Below are positions 35,845 through 45,847 of a stretch of DNA of 64,000 nucleotides, piece by piece. Below the pieces are notes generated by a model that saw only the letters and a program-made list of their open reading frames with translations, did not search any database and was not told the DNA's origin. Within the stretch, counting starts at the first letter, position 1, and the number at the start of each line of letters is the position of its first letter. A program made the position numbers and the translations under genes. Source of the stretch: Mesocentrotus franciscanus (lineage: Eukaryota; Echinodermata; Echinoidea; Camarodonta; Strongylocentrotidae); assembly GCA_037976565.1 (NCBI GenBank), contig CP137669.1, positions 34,651,613-34,715,612 on the forward strand, written 5' to 3'.

Positions 35845-36379
35845 AGGTACTATGTCCCATTTGCAGGCCAAAAAAATGAAAAGGTTAAATTCCAACGGCA
35901 TTTCAATGACAATACTAATTTAGAACTTCCCTAAAAAAAGGGGGGCTTGAAAATGTCTTTAAGTGGGAAAATAACGACTATTAGTTGTTGAATCGACTAA
36001 GGAGCAATAGAGCCAGTAAGTAATAGTCTGATTTTTTCAGACCATTGTACCCAATGGTTGTACGTTTTATGCTGCGCAAAGATTCAATCAGTTTAATTTT
36101 GGCCATTACAAGAAGTGGGTTATTGATGTAGACAAATGCTCATGTAATTTACAGCTCATTTTATTTATGTAATTATTACCAAAGATGAAAAAAAAGCCAG
36201 TCAGTCACTCAATAGTGTCTGACAGTGAAGTCTAGCAAGTAAACAGGTTTCCTTGCATAATTTGAATATTAGGACACTGCTAACGTTTAAATTTCACAGA
36301 TAGGACATACATGACATATTCATAATTCCTGCAAAGTTCTACAGAATTTGATGTTGGCTGCAAAAGGGACTTAGTATCT
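35845..36379. mobile_element. TTAA-flanked element B, copy 2 (535 bp)
   Basis: Ends AGGTACTATGTCCC and GGGACTTAGTATCT with TTAA on both sides. It aligns over its full length with the inverted complement of 23935-24444. Confidence 0.92.
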
Positions 36380-37017
36380 TTAAAGAGCACTGAACGGAAT
36401 AGATTTGTAAGTTTAAAAATGGTTGATAGAGAAATAATGAACAATTGTGACTTTTTTGAAACTGCTCTGTAAAATATAGATATCTGGTAGATTAGGAAAG
36501 ACGGTAAAGCAGTGAAGGCAGCATCATGAAAAAACAGTAATATTGATGTAGAAATATTGGAAATCGATATTAATATTAAAACTGTATTCGCAATTTGAGC
36601 TAATTTACAGCCAAACTGTCATGGAGATGTCTTGCATTATAAGTCATTGACAGAAATTGTATTCATTTATATTTCTTTCTTTCTTCAATTTAATCACTTC
36701 CTCGTCCTACTTATTAAACAACTCTTCCAGCTTTCCACTTCATCCTTAATCTGTGATAACCTTTCTCCTTGATCTCTTTCTATCTCTCTCTCTTCTTTCC
36801 CTCTTCTTCTTGACAAATTTTCCTTATCCATCTTTCCTACATATGTACAACTAACACTCCTCTTCCCCATAAACTTTTCTTTGACTGGTTCCTCCTTTCC
36901 TTTCATCACTTTCTTTCCTTCTCTTTCTCATCCTAATTTTTCTTATCCTTATCCCCTACGATTTTAAACATAAATCATTTTTCATTTTCATCTTTTCTGT
37001 TCATCCTTCTCCTCCCC

Positions 37018-37150
37018 TCCTCCTCCTCCTCCTCCCCCCCCCCTCCCCTCCTCCCCTCTTCCTCCCCTGCTTCCTACCCCTCCTCCTCTTCCCCTACTTC
37101 TCCCCTCCTCTTCCTCCTCCTTTCCTTCTCTTCCCCTTCTCCTCCCTCTT
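37018..37150. repeat. (CCT)n pyrimidine tract
   Basis: CTCCTCCTCC and CCCCTCC words for about 130 bases, part of a CT-rich zone from 36.7 kb. It lies just downstream of the possible poly-A site of the unknown gene. Confidence 0.95.
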
Positions 37151-37154
37151 TAAT
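37149..37154 (-). terminator. ATTAAA polyadenylation signal candidate
   Basis: ATTAAA on the minus strand, about 85 bases after the stop codon at 37239 and just before a long purine-rich tract on that strand. It is a common variant of the canonical signal. Its placement fits a short 3' UTR for the exon above. Confidence 0.3.
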
Positions 37155-37238
37155 GTATTCACCATCTCTCCACCCTTCTGTACCAACCCTTCATACTCTT
37201 TCATTAGATAAGTTTATATTTTTTGTTTGCCCAAACTG

Positions 37239-37510
37239 TCAAAGCTGTTTCAATACCATAGCAGAAATAAGTGATCTGATATTTACAAAAGCTGGAAAAT
37301 GATCTCCAGTACTATCAATTGTGAGCAGCGTCACTTTCCATATCTCATTTGTTACATTATTTATCCCAAACTGGATTTCAGACTTCATCCATTTGATATC
37401 TTGAGCTGCTCTTATCCTTTTCAAACAAGAAACTTGCACAAACTTCTTGGGTTTACTTTGGACTACAGTTTGGGCAATATACATGTAGCTGCTCCTTACA
37501 TTTTCTAGAC
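37239..37510 (-). CDS. Probable terminal coding exon, unknown protein
   Basis: The minus-strand frame is open for 89 codons from an acceptor ending CACCCCTCAG to a TGA. It encodes LENVRSSYMYIAQTVVQ, then KPKKFVQVSCLKRIR, DIKWMKSEIQFGINNV, NEIWKVTLLTIDSTGDH and FPAFVNIRSLISAMVLKQL. Composition and hydrophobic spacing look like a folded domain, and there is no microsatellite bias. It starts in phase 1. An ATTAAA polyadenylation-type signal follows the stop by about 85 bases. It may end the gene starting near 49.6 kb; total length would be about 170 residues. A MITE ends four bases upstream of the acceptor. I do not recognise the protein. Confidence 0.5.
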
Positions 37511-37514
37511 CTGA

Positions 37515-37792
37515 GGGGTGTTTCACAAAGACTAAGATCGACTTTAAGTTGGACTTAAGTATAGCAGGCCGTTCATGCCATTGTTTGCTATCATTATTTA
37601 CTGGCATTGGTCTCTCAAGGGACGTACAAATCATGGTAAAAAATCTACAAAACTTACATTTTTCGATAATTCATTATTGAAGGAAAAAATATTATCTAAA
37701 GATCATAATGGTGAGAGCAAACAATGGCACGAACGGCCTGTTATACTTAAGTCCAACTTAAAGTCAATCTTAGTCTTTGTGAAACACCCCCC
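37515..37792. mobile_element. GGGTGTTTCACAAAGAC MITE, copy 2, abutting a splice acceptor
   Basis: Inverted ends of about 50 bases, GGGGTGTTTCACAAAGACTA and TAGTCTTTGTGAAACACCCC. Its left edge is four bases from the acceptor of the minus-strand exon 37510-37239. Confidence 0.88.
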
Positions 37793-38781
37793 AGGAGAAA
37801 TACAAAAACATAATGCTTAAGAAAATTAGTACAAACCACATTTCTCTCTCTCTCATTTTGTATCAATGATATCAAATTTAATCATTTCATCATTACTGAT
37901 CATTAATTAATATTATCAAAGGTAATAAAGGTACACAATACATATTTAAAGGTTTACATAATCCCAGTACAATTTATGGAAGAAGTAAAAAGGGACTGCC
38001 TTAACTTGTAAGAAGGCCACTGATCTATAAAATGAAAAATAAAAAGGCAACAGACCACGATAGTTCAACTCAGAAGTACCCTTGCGAAAGAAATTAAAAT
38101 TTTAAACAGACCAACAATAAAACATGTACATACATGTATTGTAATCACAGTGAAACTGTCTAAAGTTTCCCCTGAATCTATAATTAAGTTAATAAAATTC
38201 ATTGATATACGTGTACACATACATGTACACTATACATACATGTAAATACAGGTGTATATACCCAATATGGGGTTGTTTCATTCATCAAATTGATGTACAA
38301 TGTAGGCTATATGAATAAACATAAACACAGTAGCAACTAGCAATTATCAATTACCGGTAAGCTAACTGTAAGATGCAAAGGATAGAGCTTTGGTAATGAA
38401 AAGAAACAAGCCCAGGTTAGAAAGAAGAAAAAAGCAGATCAATTGTCGCAAGAAAATCCACATTTCCTTTCAAATCCCCAAAGAGCTCCCAGCCCTCAGG
38501 AATTACTTTTTCCCGACTGGAACACAGGTGTATACTTGTTTACCCATTGTGTCCCGTGAATGAGCAGGCTTGATAATCTGCATTTAAATTGTACACAAGG
38601 CAAGGGCGTTTCATGCGTCTAGCTTGAAATATATTTCTTCTTCCTAAAAAAAATGACCAAGGAGGAGAAAGAATTGGACCAATAATGAGCTCAAGGTCCG
38701 TCTTGTGGCTTGCTCACACCTGAGGTTAACCATCTGAAAAAAGAAAATCTGCCCTGGTAAATTATAAATACATTTCTGTAT

Positions 38782-39170
38782 TAAAGAGAAGGTTGAGTTC
38801 TGGGGAGAGGTGAAAAATAATTTGTGAGCGTTATCATTGTTATTATGCAAGTGTGGAAGAACATCAGAGAAAAATTGTTCACTGAATAGCATGGCTCTTC
38901 AAATGCCTTTATATTCTAAATATGACAACAGCTTAAAAATGAGGCCTGATTTTTATGCCACATGTTTGTGCAGTCCCATATATACATCTTTCTGTGTACA
39001 GTGCTTGTTACTTTACCAAGACTGGGCCAAATTTCTTATCATCATCAAGACTCCAGAACCTTGCAGTACACACCAATACTTATATGCTACATGATCAACT
39101 TTTTCTGATCGATTCCACACCTGTTTCTTTCACAATGCAATCGCATGACAAGAACTCAAATTTATCTTTA
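38782..39170 (+). repeat. ~380-bp dispersed repeat, copy 1
   Basis: Begins AAAGAGAAGGTTGAGTTCTG and runs through TTATTATGCAAGTGTGGAAG, AGCATGGCTCTTCAAATGCC and CAGTACACACCAATACTTAT to TTTATCTTTAA. Copies occur at 40768 and 57385, and a fragment at 3575-3630. Confidence 0.88.
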
Positions 39171-39300
39171 AGCATCGTAGGCTTTACATTTCTGTATATC
39201 ATTATATAAAGCAGATACGTGAATAAATTACTATGGGGCTTTTGTTGCCCACAGCTACCCCTTCCCCAATCCATCTTGTTACCTAGAATGCAGGCACAAA

Positions 39301-39721
39301 CAGAGCTGCCAACCTTGTGCGACCAAAAAAAGGAATTTCAAGCAAAAGAAAAGGAATTCATTAAACGAAACTTACAACCACGTGCGACACACTTCCAATG
39401 CAGAAATGTACATTCCCCATGCTGTTTTTTCCATACAAGCAGGTATTTTTTTGTGGTTATTTTGGTATTATCGGCATTTCATTCTTAGAATATTTTTCTC
39501 TTCAAGTATGTTTTCAAGTATGCTTTAAATTTAGTTTTCTATTGAATTTGTGATCAAATCAACATTTTAGGGCAATTGTTTGATGTGCGGTATGCAAAAA
39601 AAAAAAAAAAAAAAAAAAAATTAAAAATTAAAAAAATTAAAAAATTAAAAAAAACGTACTACCGTAATTTAGAGAAAAAAACAGAGTAATTCCGGCAAAA
39701 ACGGAATGGTTGGCAGCTCTG
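39301..39721. mobile_element. CAGAGCTGCCAACC element (421 bp) with 6-bp duplication
   Basis: Inverted ends CAGAGCTGCCAACC / GGTTGGCAGCTCTG, flanked by CACAAA at 39295-39300 and 39722-39727. The interior has a 24-base poly-A and TTAAAAA words. Six-base duplications are unusual among DNA transposons. Confidence 0.85.
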
Positions 39722-39827
39722 CACAAAGCCTTGTTAGTCAGACTACAATAGCCTCTGTACTCAAGCCACTCCTTGACACAGCCAGAAACCGACAAAGCTA
39801 GGCTCTGCTCAAGGCTTTAGGAATACA

Positions 39828-40439
39828 TGCCTTCACGGTTGTTTCACCGCAAAGCATGCCGGGACAGATTCCTAGTACGCAGTAGATTTTCACCTTCGCC
39901 GCGATCAGCTGTTCCATTGCCAACAACGGGATTGTTATCCTGTCATATCAACATGACTTCATAATCTTGTACAGGATCCGTCATTCTGCAGTGATTTTTT
40001 TCATTCCAGTATCATTTGTACGGTAATAAACCAAAGTCTGTGATTATGTATTATTTATGACGATCCTTCAACCTAAAACACGAATGTTTAGCAGTTGCAA
40101 ACACACACATTTGAACATATGGGACTATAAATTCATACAGCGGAACCCACTCTCATTAGCCCACTTTACTTTGTATTATCAGCTTTATTTTTTGAAGGAT
40201 CGTCATAAAATTACATAATCACAAACTTTGGTTTCTAACCGTACAAGTTATACTGGAATGAAAGAAATTCACTGCAGAATAACGGATCCTGTACAAGATT
40301 ATGATGTTGATTCGACAGGATAAAAATCCCGTTGTTGGCAATGGAACAGCTGATCGCGACGAAGGTGAAAATCTACTGCCAGACTAGAAATCTGTCCCGG
40401 ACTCCCGGCATGCTTTGCGATGAAACAACCGTGAAGGCA
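39828..40439. mobile_element. Foldback element, arms about 245 bases
   Basis: TGCCTTCACGGTTGTTTCACC at the left pairs with GAAACAACCGTGAAGGCA at the right. Pairing runs through CTGTTCCATTGCCAACAACGG, TGTACAGGATCCGT and TGACGATCCTTCAA, leaving a loop of about 120 bases. The 70-codon plus frame at 40332 is part of the right arm. Confidence 0.93.
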
Positions 40440-40767
40440 AGTATTGTGGTAAAGTGTCAAATAAGAGTCTGTGCTTGCAGACTATTTTTGCAGCACTGTG
40501 GTGTTTTAGGAAGTTTACCACATACAGTGTACATGTATGTGTGATTAAGGTTTTACATGTACAATGTAGGCCTTTGTGTAATTTCCCCTCCAGGGCAGTT
40601 CTACTCCACAAACAACCTTGATTGATTGGCAAAACATGATGTTTCTGTTTCAAAATTAATTTATCATTCAATCAGGCAAGGATTACTGGCACGGTAAAAA
40701 GCTGAAATGATGCGTGCACTTCATCCTGGTACTAAAAAAAAATTGATTTGGTGACCTTTGATCTTTA

Positions 40768-41131
40768 AAGAGAAGGGTGAGTTCTGGGAAGAGGTGAAAA
40801 ATAATTTGTGAGCATTATCATTGTTATTATGCAAGTGTGGAAGAACATCAGATTAAAAATGTTCCCTGAAAAGCATGGCTCTTCAAATACCTTAATATTA
40901 TAAATATGGCATGTAACAGCATAACAATCGGGACAGATTTTTATGCCACATGTTCGTGTAGTCCCATATACATATTTCTGTGTACATGTACAGTGCTTGT
41001 AACTTTACCAGAACCTCGCAGTACACACCAATACTTACCGGTATATGCTAGATGATCAACCTTTTCTGATCAATTTCACACCGTTTCTTTCGGAATGCAA
41101 TCGTATGACCAGAACTCAACTTTATCTTTAA
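40768..41131 (+). repeat. ~380-bp dispersed repeat, copy 2
   Basis: Same orientation and word order as 38782-39170. It lacks the ACTGGGCCAAATTTC segment. Confidence 0.88.
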
Positions 41132-41246
41132 ACTCAGTTCACTCTCTATTACAATACTCAATAGTATTGAGTTTATTTTCATTTTAATAAGAACAATGGC
41201 TCACAGTAAACTGTACCCCAGCACAAGAATTATTCTCTACCTTAGC

Positions 41247-41269
41247 TGACCTTTGACCTAAGTTGACCT
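41247..41269 (-). promoter_or_regulatory. Nuclear-receptor half-site cluster (DR4 + DR1)
   Basis: Three AGGTCA half-sites in one direction on the minus strand, spaced 4 and then 1 base. DR1 and DR4 spacings are classic binding arrangements for RXR heterodimers and related receptors. The match is exact for all three hexamers. Function is inference; the cluster is 600 bases downstream of the possible exon at 41.9 kb. Confidence 0.35.
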
Positions 41270-41440
41270 ACATGTACATGTAGTGACCAACAAATATATG
41301 TCAGTCTACAATTGTGTGAATACTGTGCTTTGATAACCCTAAGATGGCAATAGAAACTGCTCCTTCTAGTACACACACGTTCTTGAGATATAAAATCAAG
41401 ATAGTATTTTCAAACTAATAGAACAATTCGTCGCACGGCT

Positions 41441-41659
41441 GGCAGAAGGGTGTTAGCGCGAAAGCAACTCGAAAACTACTTTTCGAATTATTCGCATTTA
41501 AAGATTTGTTTTATATTTAAACTGCTTTCCGTCCCGAAAATTGGTTTAAAACTTAAAAGACTAATAGAACTGTTATAGTAGAACACGGCCACAAATTTTT
41601 TTGGAAATAAGTCAGTTTTATAAAAGTTTGAGGCGATTTAGTGATAACACCCTTCTGCT
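41441..41659. mobile_element. GGCAGAAGGGTGTTA element
   Basis: GGCAGAAGGGTGTTAGCG at the left pairs with TGATAACACCCTTCTGC at the right. The end word is shared with the short elements at 7.8 and 18.1 kb. Confidence 0.7.
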
Positions 41660-41877
41660 TTGGCTTTCTACTTAAGGGGGAAATTTGTCTGAAGCGATGA
41701 CAAAAAAGAAACCTGCCGATACTAGATCCAACAAGATCCGGCAGGATGTTTTTGACTCAGTCTCTCTAAATCCTTCTCCATGAAAAACAGATCAAAAAGG
41801 AAACAATAACTCATGGCACCTATCCCACGATCTGTGCAATGGGCAGTAACTGCAGTTACTATCGAAACTAACGTTAC

Positions 41878-41933
41878 ATCCTTTTTGTTTCAGTGTAGTG
41901 GGGATCTTATAAGAGGTATGTTGGAGGTACAAT
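41878..41933 (-). CDS. Unknown gene, possible exon 5
   Basis: A 56-base candidate exon with acceptor AATCATTCCTCAG and a weaker donor, GTAACG. It would supply the one base needed after exon 4 and end in phase 1, as the exon at 37510 requires. It encodes LYLQHTSYKIPTTLKQKG. Supporting points are the correct phase on both sides and open frame. Against it are the poor donor and the lack of recognisable homology. Treat as tentative. Confidence 0.28.
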
Positions 41934-42325
41934 CTGAGGAATGATTTAATTACTCAATTCCATAGTTCATCTGATTCAAAACTAGCTAGAAATAATAAAC
42001 AGCCTGATGACGTGCACAATGCGCTTTCCAGAGAATGTTGTGGCAAAAGCAGACCGTTAGTAGCTTGTTTTTCCCTAAACACACAATGGTGTGAGATTAT
42101 TTCCAGGAGAATTTACATGTACATGTAGCAGTACTTACTTAGTCTAGGTTTATAGGTTTTATGAAGCTCCATATGAAATAAATTGTCAAGAGGATAAAGA
42201 TACTACTGGTACTACTGCTACTGTTAAAGAGCTTTATAAAGTCAAACTATTTCAATAAAAGATTTTAGGCATTACAACTTTCATATTTTAAAAGAAACTA
42301 CCGGTACAGGTTTATTTTAAAAGTA

Positions 42326-42513
42326 CAGTCAAACCTGTCTATAGCGACCGCCCAAGGGAAACAAAAAGTGGCTTTTGTAGACAGGTGGTCTTTGTAGACA
42401 GGTTCCTTTAGTACATGTTTCAATGAGAAACCATTTTCAAGGGAAACAAAAAATGTGGTCTTTGTAGACAGGTGGTCTTTGTAGACAGGTGGTCACTAAA
42501 GCAGGATTGACTG
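42326..42513. mobile_element. CAGTCAAACCTG MITE, copy 2 (188 bp)
   Basis: Same ends and TA flanks as the copy at 11.7 kb; it differs by single bases and small indels, so both are fairly young. Confidence 0.9.
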
Positions 42514-43234
42514 TACCACTTTTCTCATTTACAGGGTTATTTTGAAAAAGAGTTAATAAGGCAAATCAGCACCACTCCAATTAATTTTTTTTTTTTTGGG
42601 GTGGCTTTTTGATCCATTCAATTTTTTTTTGGGCGTTTTGATCCATTCAATTACCTTTCAGGTTCCTTCAGAGAACTTAAGAAGTGCCACTGGCATTTTG
42701 TAACAAATTTTGCAAGCATTGAAGACTGAACATTACATGCTACGTGTACAAGTATGATGACTATTTCCATGTGAAGTGGACTTTTTGTCCAAATCAGAGC
42801 CAAAGAGTTCCATGTGCTGGTACTACAGTACCACCACCCCCTTTCTATGAATTGTTTGTTGTTTTGAGAATGATGAAACTATATCTATTTAAAAACTTTC
42901 AATTCCCAAAACAGCGCTACATGTACAAACATGCATAAAAAGCCAACATGTCTAAATAAAGAAACTGCCCTCACTACCAGCACAAGTAAACGTGGACAAA
43001 TATTCAGACGAAGCAAGAATACTCGCAATTTACCATTGAGAATTACATTTGTTTTGTAGTTTGATATTTGACTACATGCACCTCTCTCCTGTTTATAAAG
43101 TCTTTAAGTATCCTTGAGATTTTAACATTCTGAAATATACCAAATTTAAAGTAAATTCCAACCCAAATAGACAACTACTCTAAAAGAACGCAGAAAAATC
43201 AAAGAAGCAAACTGATGAAAGTTTCAATTAAATC
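42514..43234. other. No gene seen
   Basis: Contains a doubled TTTTTTTTGGG...TTTTGATCCATTCAATT unit at 42586-42652. No supported exon. Confidence 0.5.
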
Positions 43235-43440
43235 AGACTAATACAAGAAAGTTATGAATTTTTGAAAGTTGTAATCACTATACGTATGGGTACTTCAAAT
43301 TGGCTGAAGCGGTAATGTCAATTTGATGTACTACTTTCCCATCTGTTCCAATATATAAAATGACTAAAATTTAAATTTTTCAAAAATCATGGCTTACGAG
43401 GGTCTATTCTTTTTAGAGGACCTACAATAATAATATATAT
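43235..43440 (-). repeat. Dispersed repeat shared with 13.2-13.5 kb
   Basis: The complement of the words listed for 13230-13470 appears here in reverse order (TTTTGAAAGTTGTAATCACT, AATTGGCTGAAGCGG, AGAGGACCTACAATAAT). Confidence 0.7.
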
Positions 43441-43489
43441 TCTTTGCTTTCTCAAAACGAAAAGGCATTGTGGGCATGAATATAAATTT

Positions 43490-43985
43490 ACCCTTGATTG
43501 GATATTGCCTTGGATGGAAATACGGCCTTTGAAGTGGTGACGCACGGCCGCCTTAGGGCATCCCTGCGGAAGCCGTAGGTTTTTGACAAAAACCAATGCG
43601 CCCGCAAGGCCACCGTACGGCGCCATAGGGCCGCCTCAAGGCTGACCTTGGGCGCCCGTGGAATTCCTGCGGCCACCGCAATTTGTTTGGGGTCCGCAAA
43701 CATCAATTATAATTCATAAGACCCTAGAGCAGCCGCACAGCAAATGCAAGGCCACCGTACGCCTGACATATGGTCGCCATGGAACCGCTCTACGGCATGG
43801 CTACGGCATGTCTAATCGCTATGGCGAACCTAGAAATGAAAACAGTTATAACTCCGCGTTATAATCCCACGGCGACCCGTACAGCCTGTAAAGATAGGGA
43901 TACGCCCTAGGATGACCCTGAGGCCACCGCAGGCCGCAAGTATCTCTCAATTTCGGGGGCGTACGACCGCCGTATGCTAGCCGTA
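43490..43985. other. GC-rich island with GGCCACCG words
   Basis: Unlike the AT-rich flanks, this stretch is rich in GGCCACCGTACGG, CGGCCACCGC, ACGGCATGGCTACGGCATG and similar words on both strands. Short frames on both strands (72-79 codons) are likely by-products. It directly adjoins the repeat at 43235-43440. Confidence 0.6.
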
Positions 43986-45199
43986 GAGCAAATGTGACCT
44001 AGGCATTAACAGCTAAAAAGAAGTTTAGCAGAGAGTAACAAGTATTTGGATGTCTTAAACATTATAGGCATACAATGTAGAACTGTAAAGACAGAAATCT
44101 TCTAGACAAAGAAAAAAAAGGGGGGAGGGGGCTCAATGGGATCTAGGATGACTTGCCTCTTCTCTCAAAATTTAGAGTTCCTAGCAAGTGAAAAAGAGCC
44201 AATTGAATGATTGTTTATAAACATTTCAACCCATAGCAATTCAGAGCATTCTTATTTTCTAAATTTATCAGTTTTCCCTCCTTAAAACTGGCAACAATTA
44301 AATCTTTTTTCCACTCCATTATAAGTTGAAAAAATAAAAATATTTATTAAATGAACCCATGTGGAAGGAAATTATAATATCTAACTGAAAAATTGCCAAT
44401 TAGTACACAAAAATAGTTATTTCATAATGTACACCTCGTTGCCAATTTAGAGACTTAAATGATTAGTTATGTACATGTACAATTAAATCACTCTTTTTCC
44501 AGAACAGCAAAACAATACTGCATTGGAAATAGACTATATGATTTTTGTTCTATCTGCTCATGTACAATGTGTAATTCCTAGCATTCTGGATCAAAAGATT
44601 TATAATGCAAAAACATTGCTAAAAGGAGACACTGTACTGATGCAGGTTAAGACAAGACTTAAATCAGTGATTGAAAATAAAAGCTACTTTTTACCCCCAT
44701 CCTAATTCTGGACCATTTGAGAAAAGTGTGATAATTTGGCTGATTTTGTGTGTAAAACAAATCTACAATAATCCCACAGCATGACAACTAAAGCTAAAGT
44801 TGCCATCCTATAACTTATACGATTCAAGGGTACCATATAATAATTGGTGCTTTTACATCAATTTATGTTTCAATGTTATGTGTTATATAAAACACTGTAT
44901 GTCTTTCATGTAATATTTTATCTAGTCCTGTATATTCATCTACATTGTACATGTAGATCTTAAATACAAGTAACCTGGACTTATTTTGTATTTCTCTTAG
45001 CTTTTGCATGAATGAAGGTTATGTTATTGAGTTCATCCATCTTAAAACACTTTTATTACTGTGCATCTCAGATGTCAATCAATTTTCATCCAATTATTAT
45101 CAGGGGTAAATGTACAATTGTACATGTCCTTCAATATCATAATTTTAAACAGTTTTATAACTAATCTAGGATTTTTCAAACTAGGCCTAAAAAAAAAAT

Positions 45200-45393
45200 A
45201 TGTTGTATTGCCCTTTAAGGGCCAAAACATGGGTCGGTCGGTCAGAAATCTTTTTTTTCTTTTCATTTTTTCTCCGTCTTTGGGCTGATATTTCTCAGTT
45301 TTGAATGCATTCAATTTTTTATTTTTTAAATTTTTTTAAAGCCGACTGTAGATTTCAAGATTTTTGGGTCGGTCTCAAAGGGCAATACAACAT
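45200..45393. mobile_element. ATGTTGTATTGCCCTTT element (194 bp)
   Basis: Ends ATGTTGTATTGCCCTTTAA and AAAGGGCAATACAACAT pair. Internal GGGTCGGTCGGTCAG and TTGGGTCGGTCTC are also near the two ends. Confidence 0.85.
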
Positions 45394-45510
45394 CTTTTTT
45401 TAAACGCCCTATGTACATGCAAACAAAACACATTACCAAAAACTATTTGTCATCCATGTATATGCATGTTGTTAGGCGCCTTGGGCATTCCTTGAAAGTT
45501 GGGATGGATA

Positions 45511-45846
45511 TAATAATAATAATAATAATAATAAATTTATATAGCGCAGATTTTATACAAAATATATTCAGCTGCGCTGGTTCAGAGCTCCTTTTTAACG
45601 AAATTCTACAAAATAGAATCTCTCAATTGAACAAATATATTTTTAATTTTGATTTGAAGACATTGAGAGATGGAGTGCTTCGTATTTCTATTGGCAAGCT
45701 ATTCCATAGTTTGGGGGCTGCAATAGCAAAAGCACGGTCCCCGAGAGTTACTTTATTTTTGCCATGGGGAATCTGGAACAATAATTTATCTGTGGAACTG
45801 CGCAGGCTACGACTGTGTGACATTATGAGCAATAGAAATGTGGGTT
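45511..45846 (-). pseudogene. 3' end of a non-LTR retrotransposon (RT C-terminus)
   Basis: On the minus strand the frame at 45832-45623 reads LLFQIPHGKNKVTLGDRAF, then AIAAPKLWNSLPIEIRSTP and SLNVFKSKLKIYLFN followed by a stop. This is the typical C-terminus of L2/CR1-type reverse transcriptases (RAF..AAPKLWNSLP..IR...S...FKSKLK..LF). The 3' tail is (ATT)n at 45511-45534, after GCGCTATATAAATTT. It is truncated at the right where the 2.17-kb element begins. Confidence 0.85.
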
Positions 45847-45847
45847 A

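Noticed and set aside
38644..38892. Minus exon after a TTTTTTCAG acceptor (MVNLRCEQATRRTLS)
   Set aside because: The frame that would continue the unknown gene meets a stop after about 14 codons, and part of it overlaps a dispersed repeat.
40332..40671. Frames of 70 and 95 codons
   Set aside because: The first is within the arm of a foldback element. The second has no acceptor and no homology.
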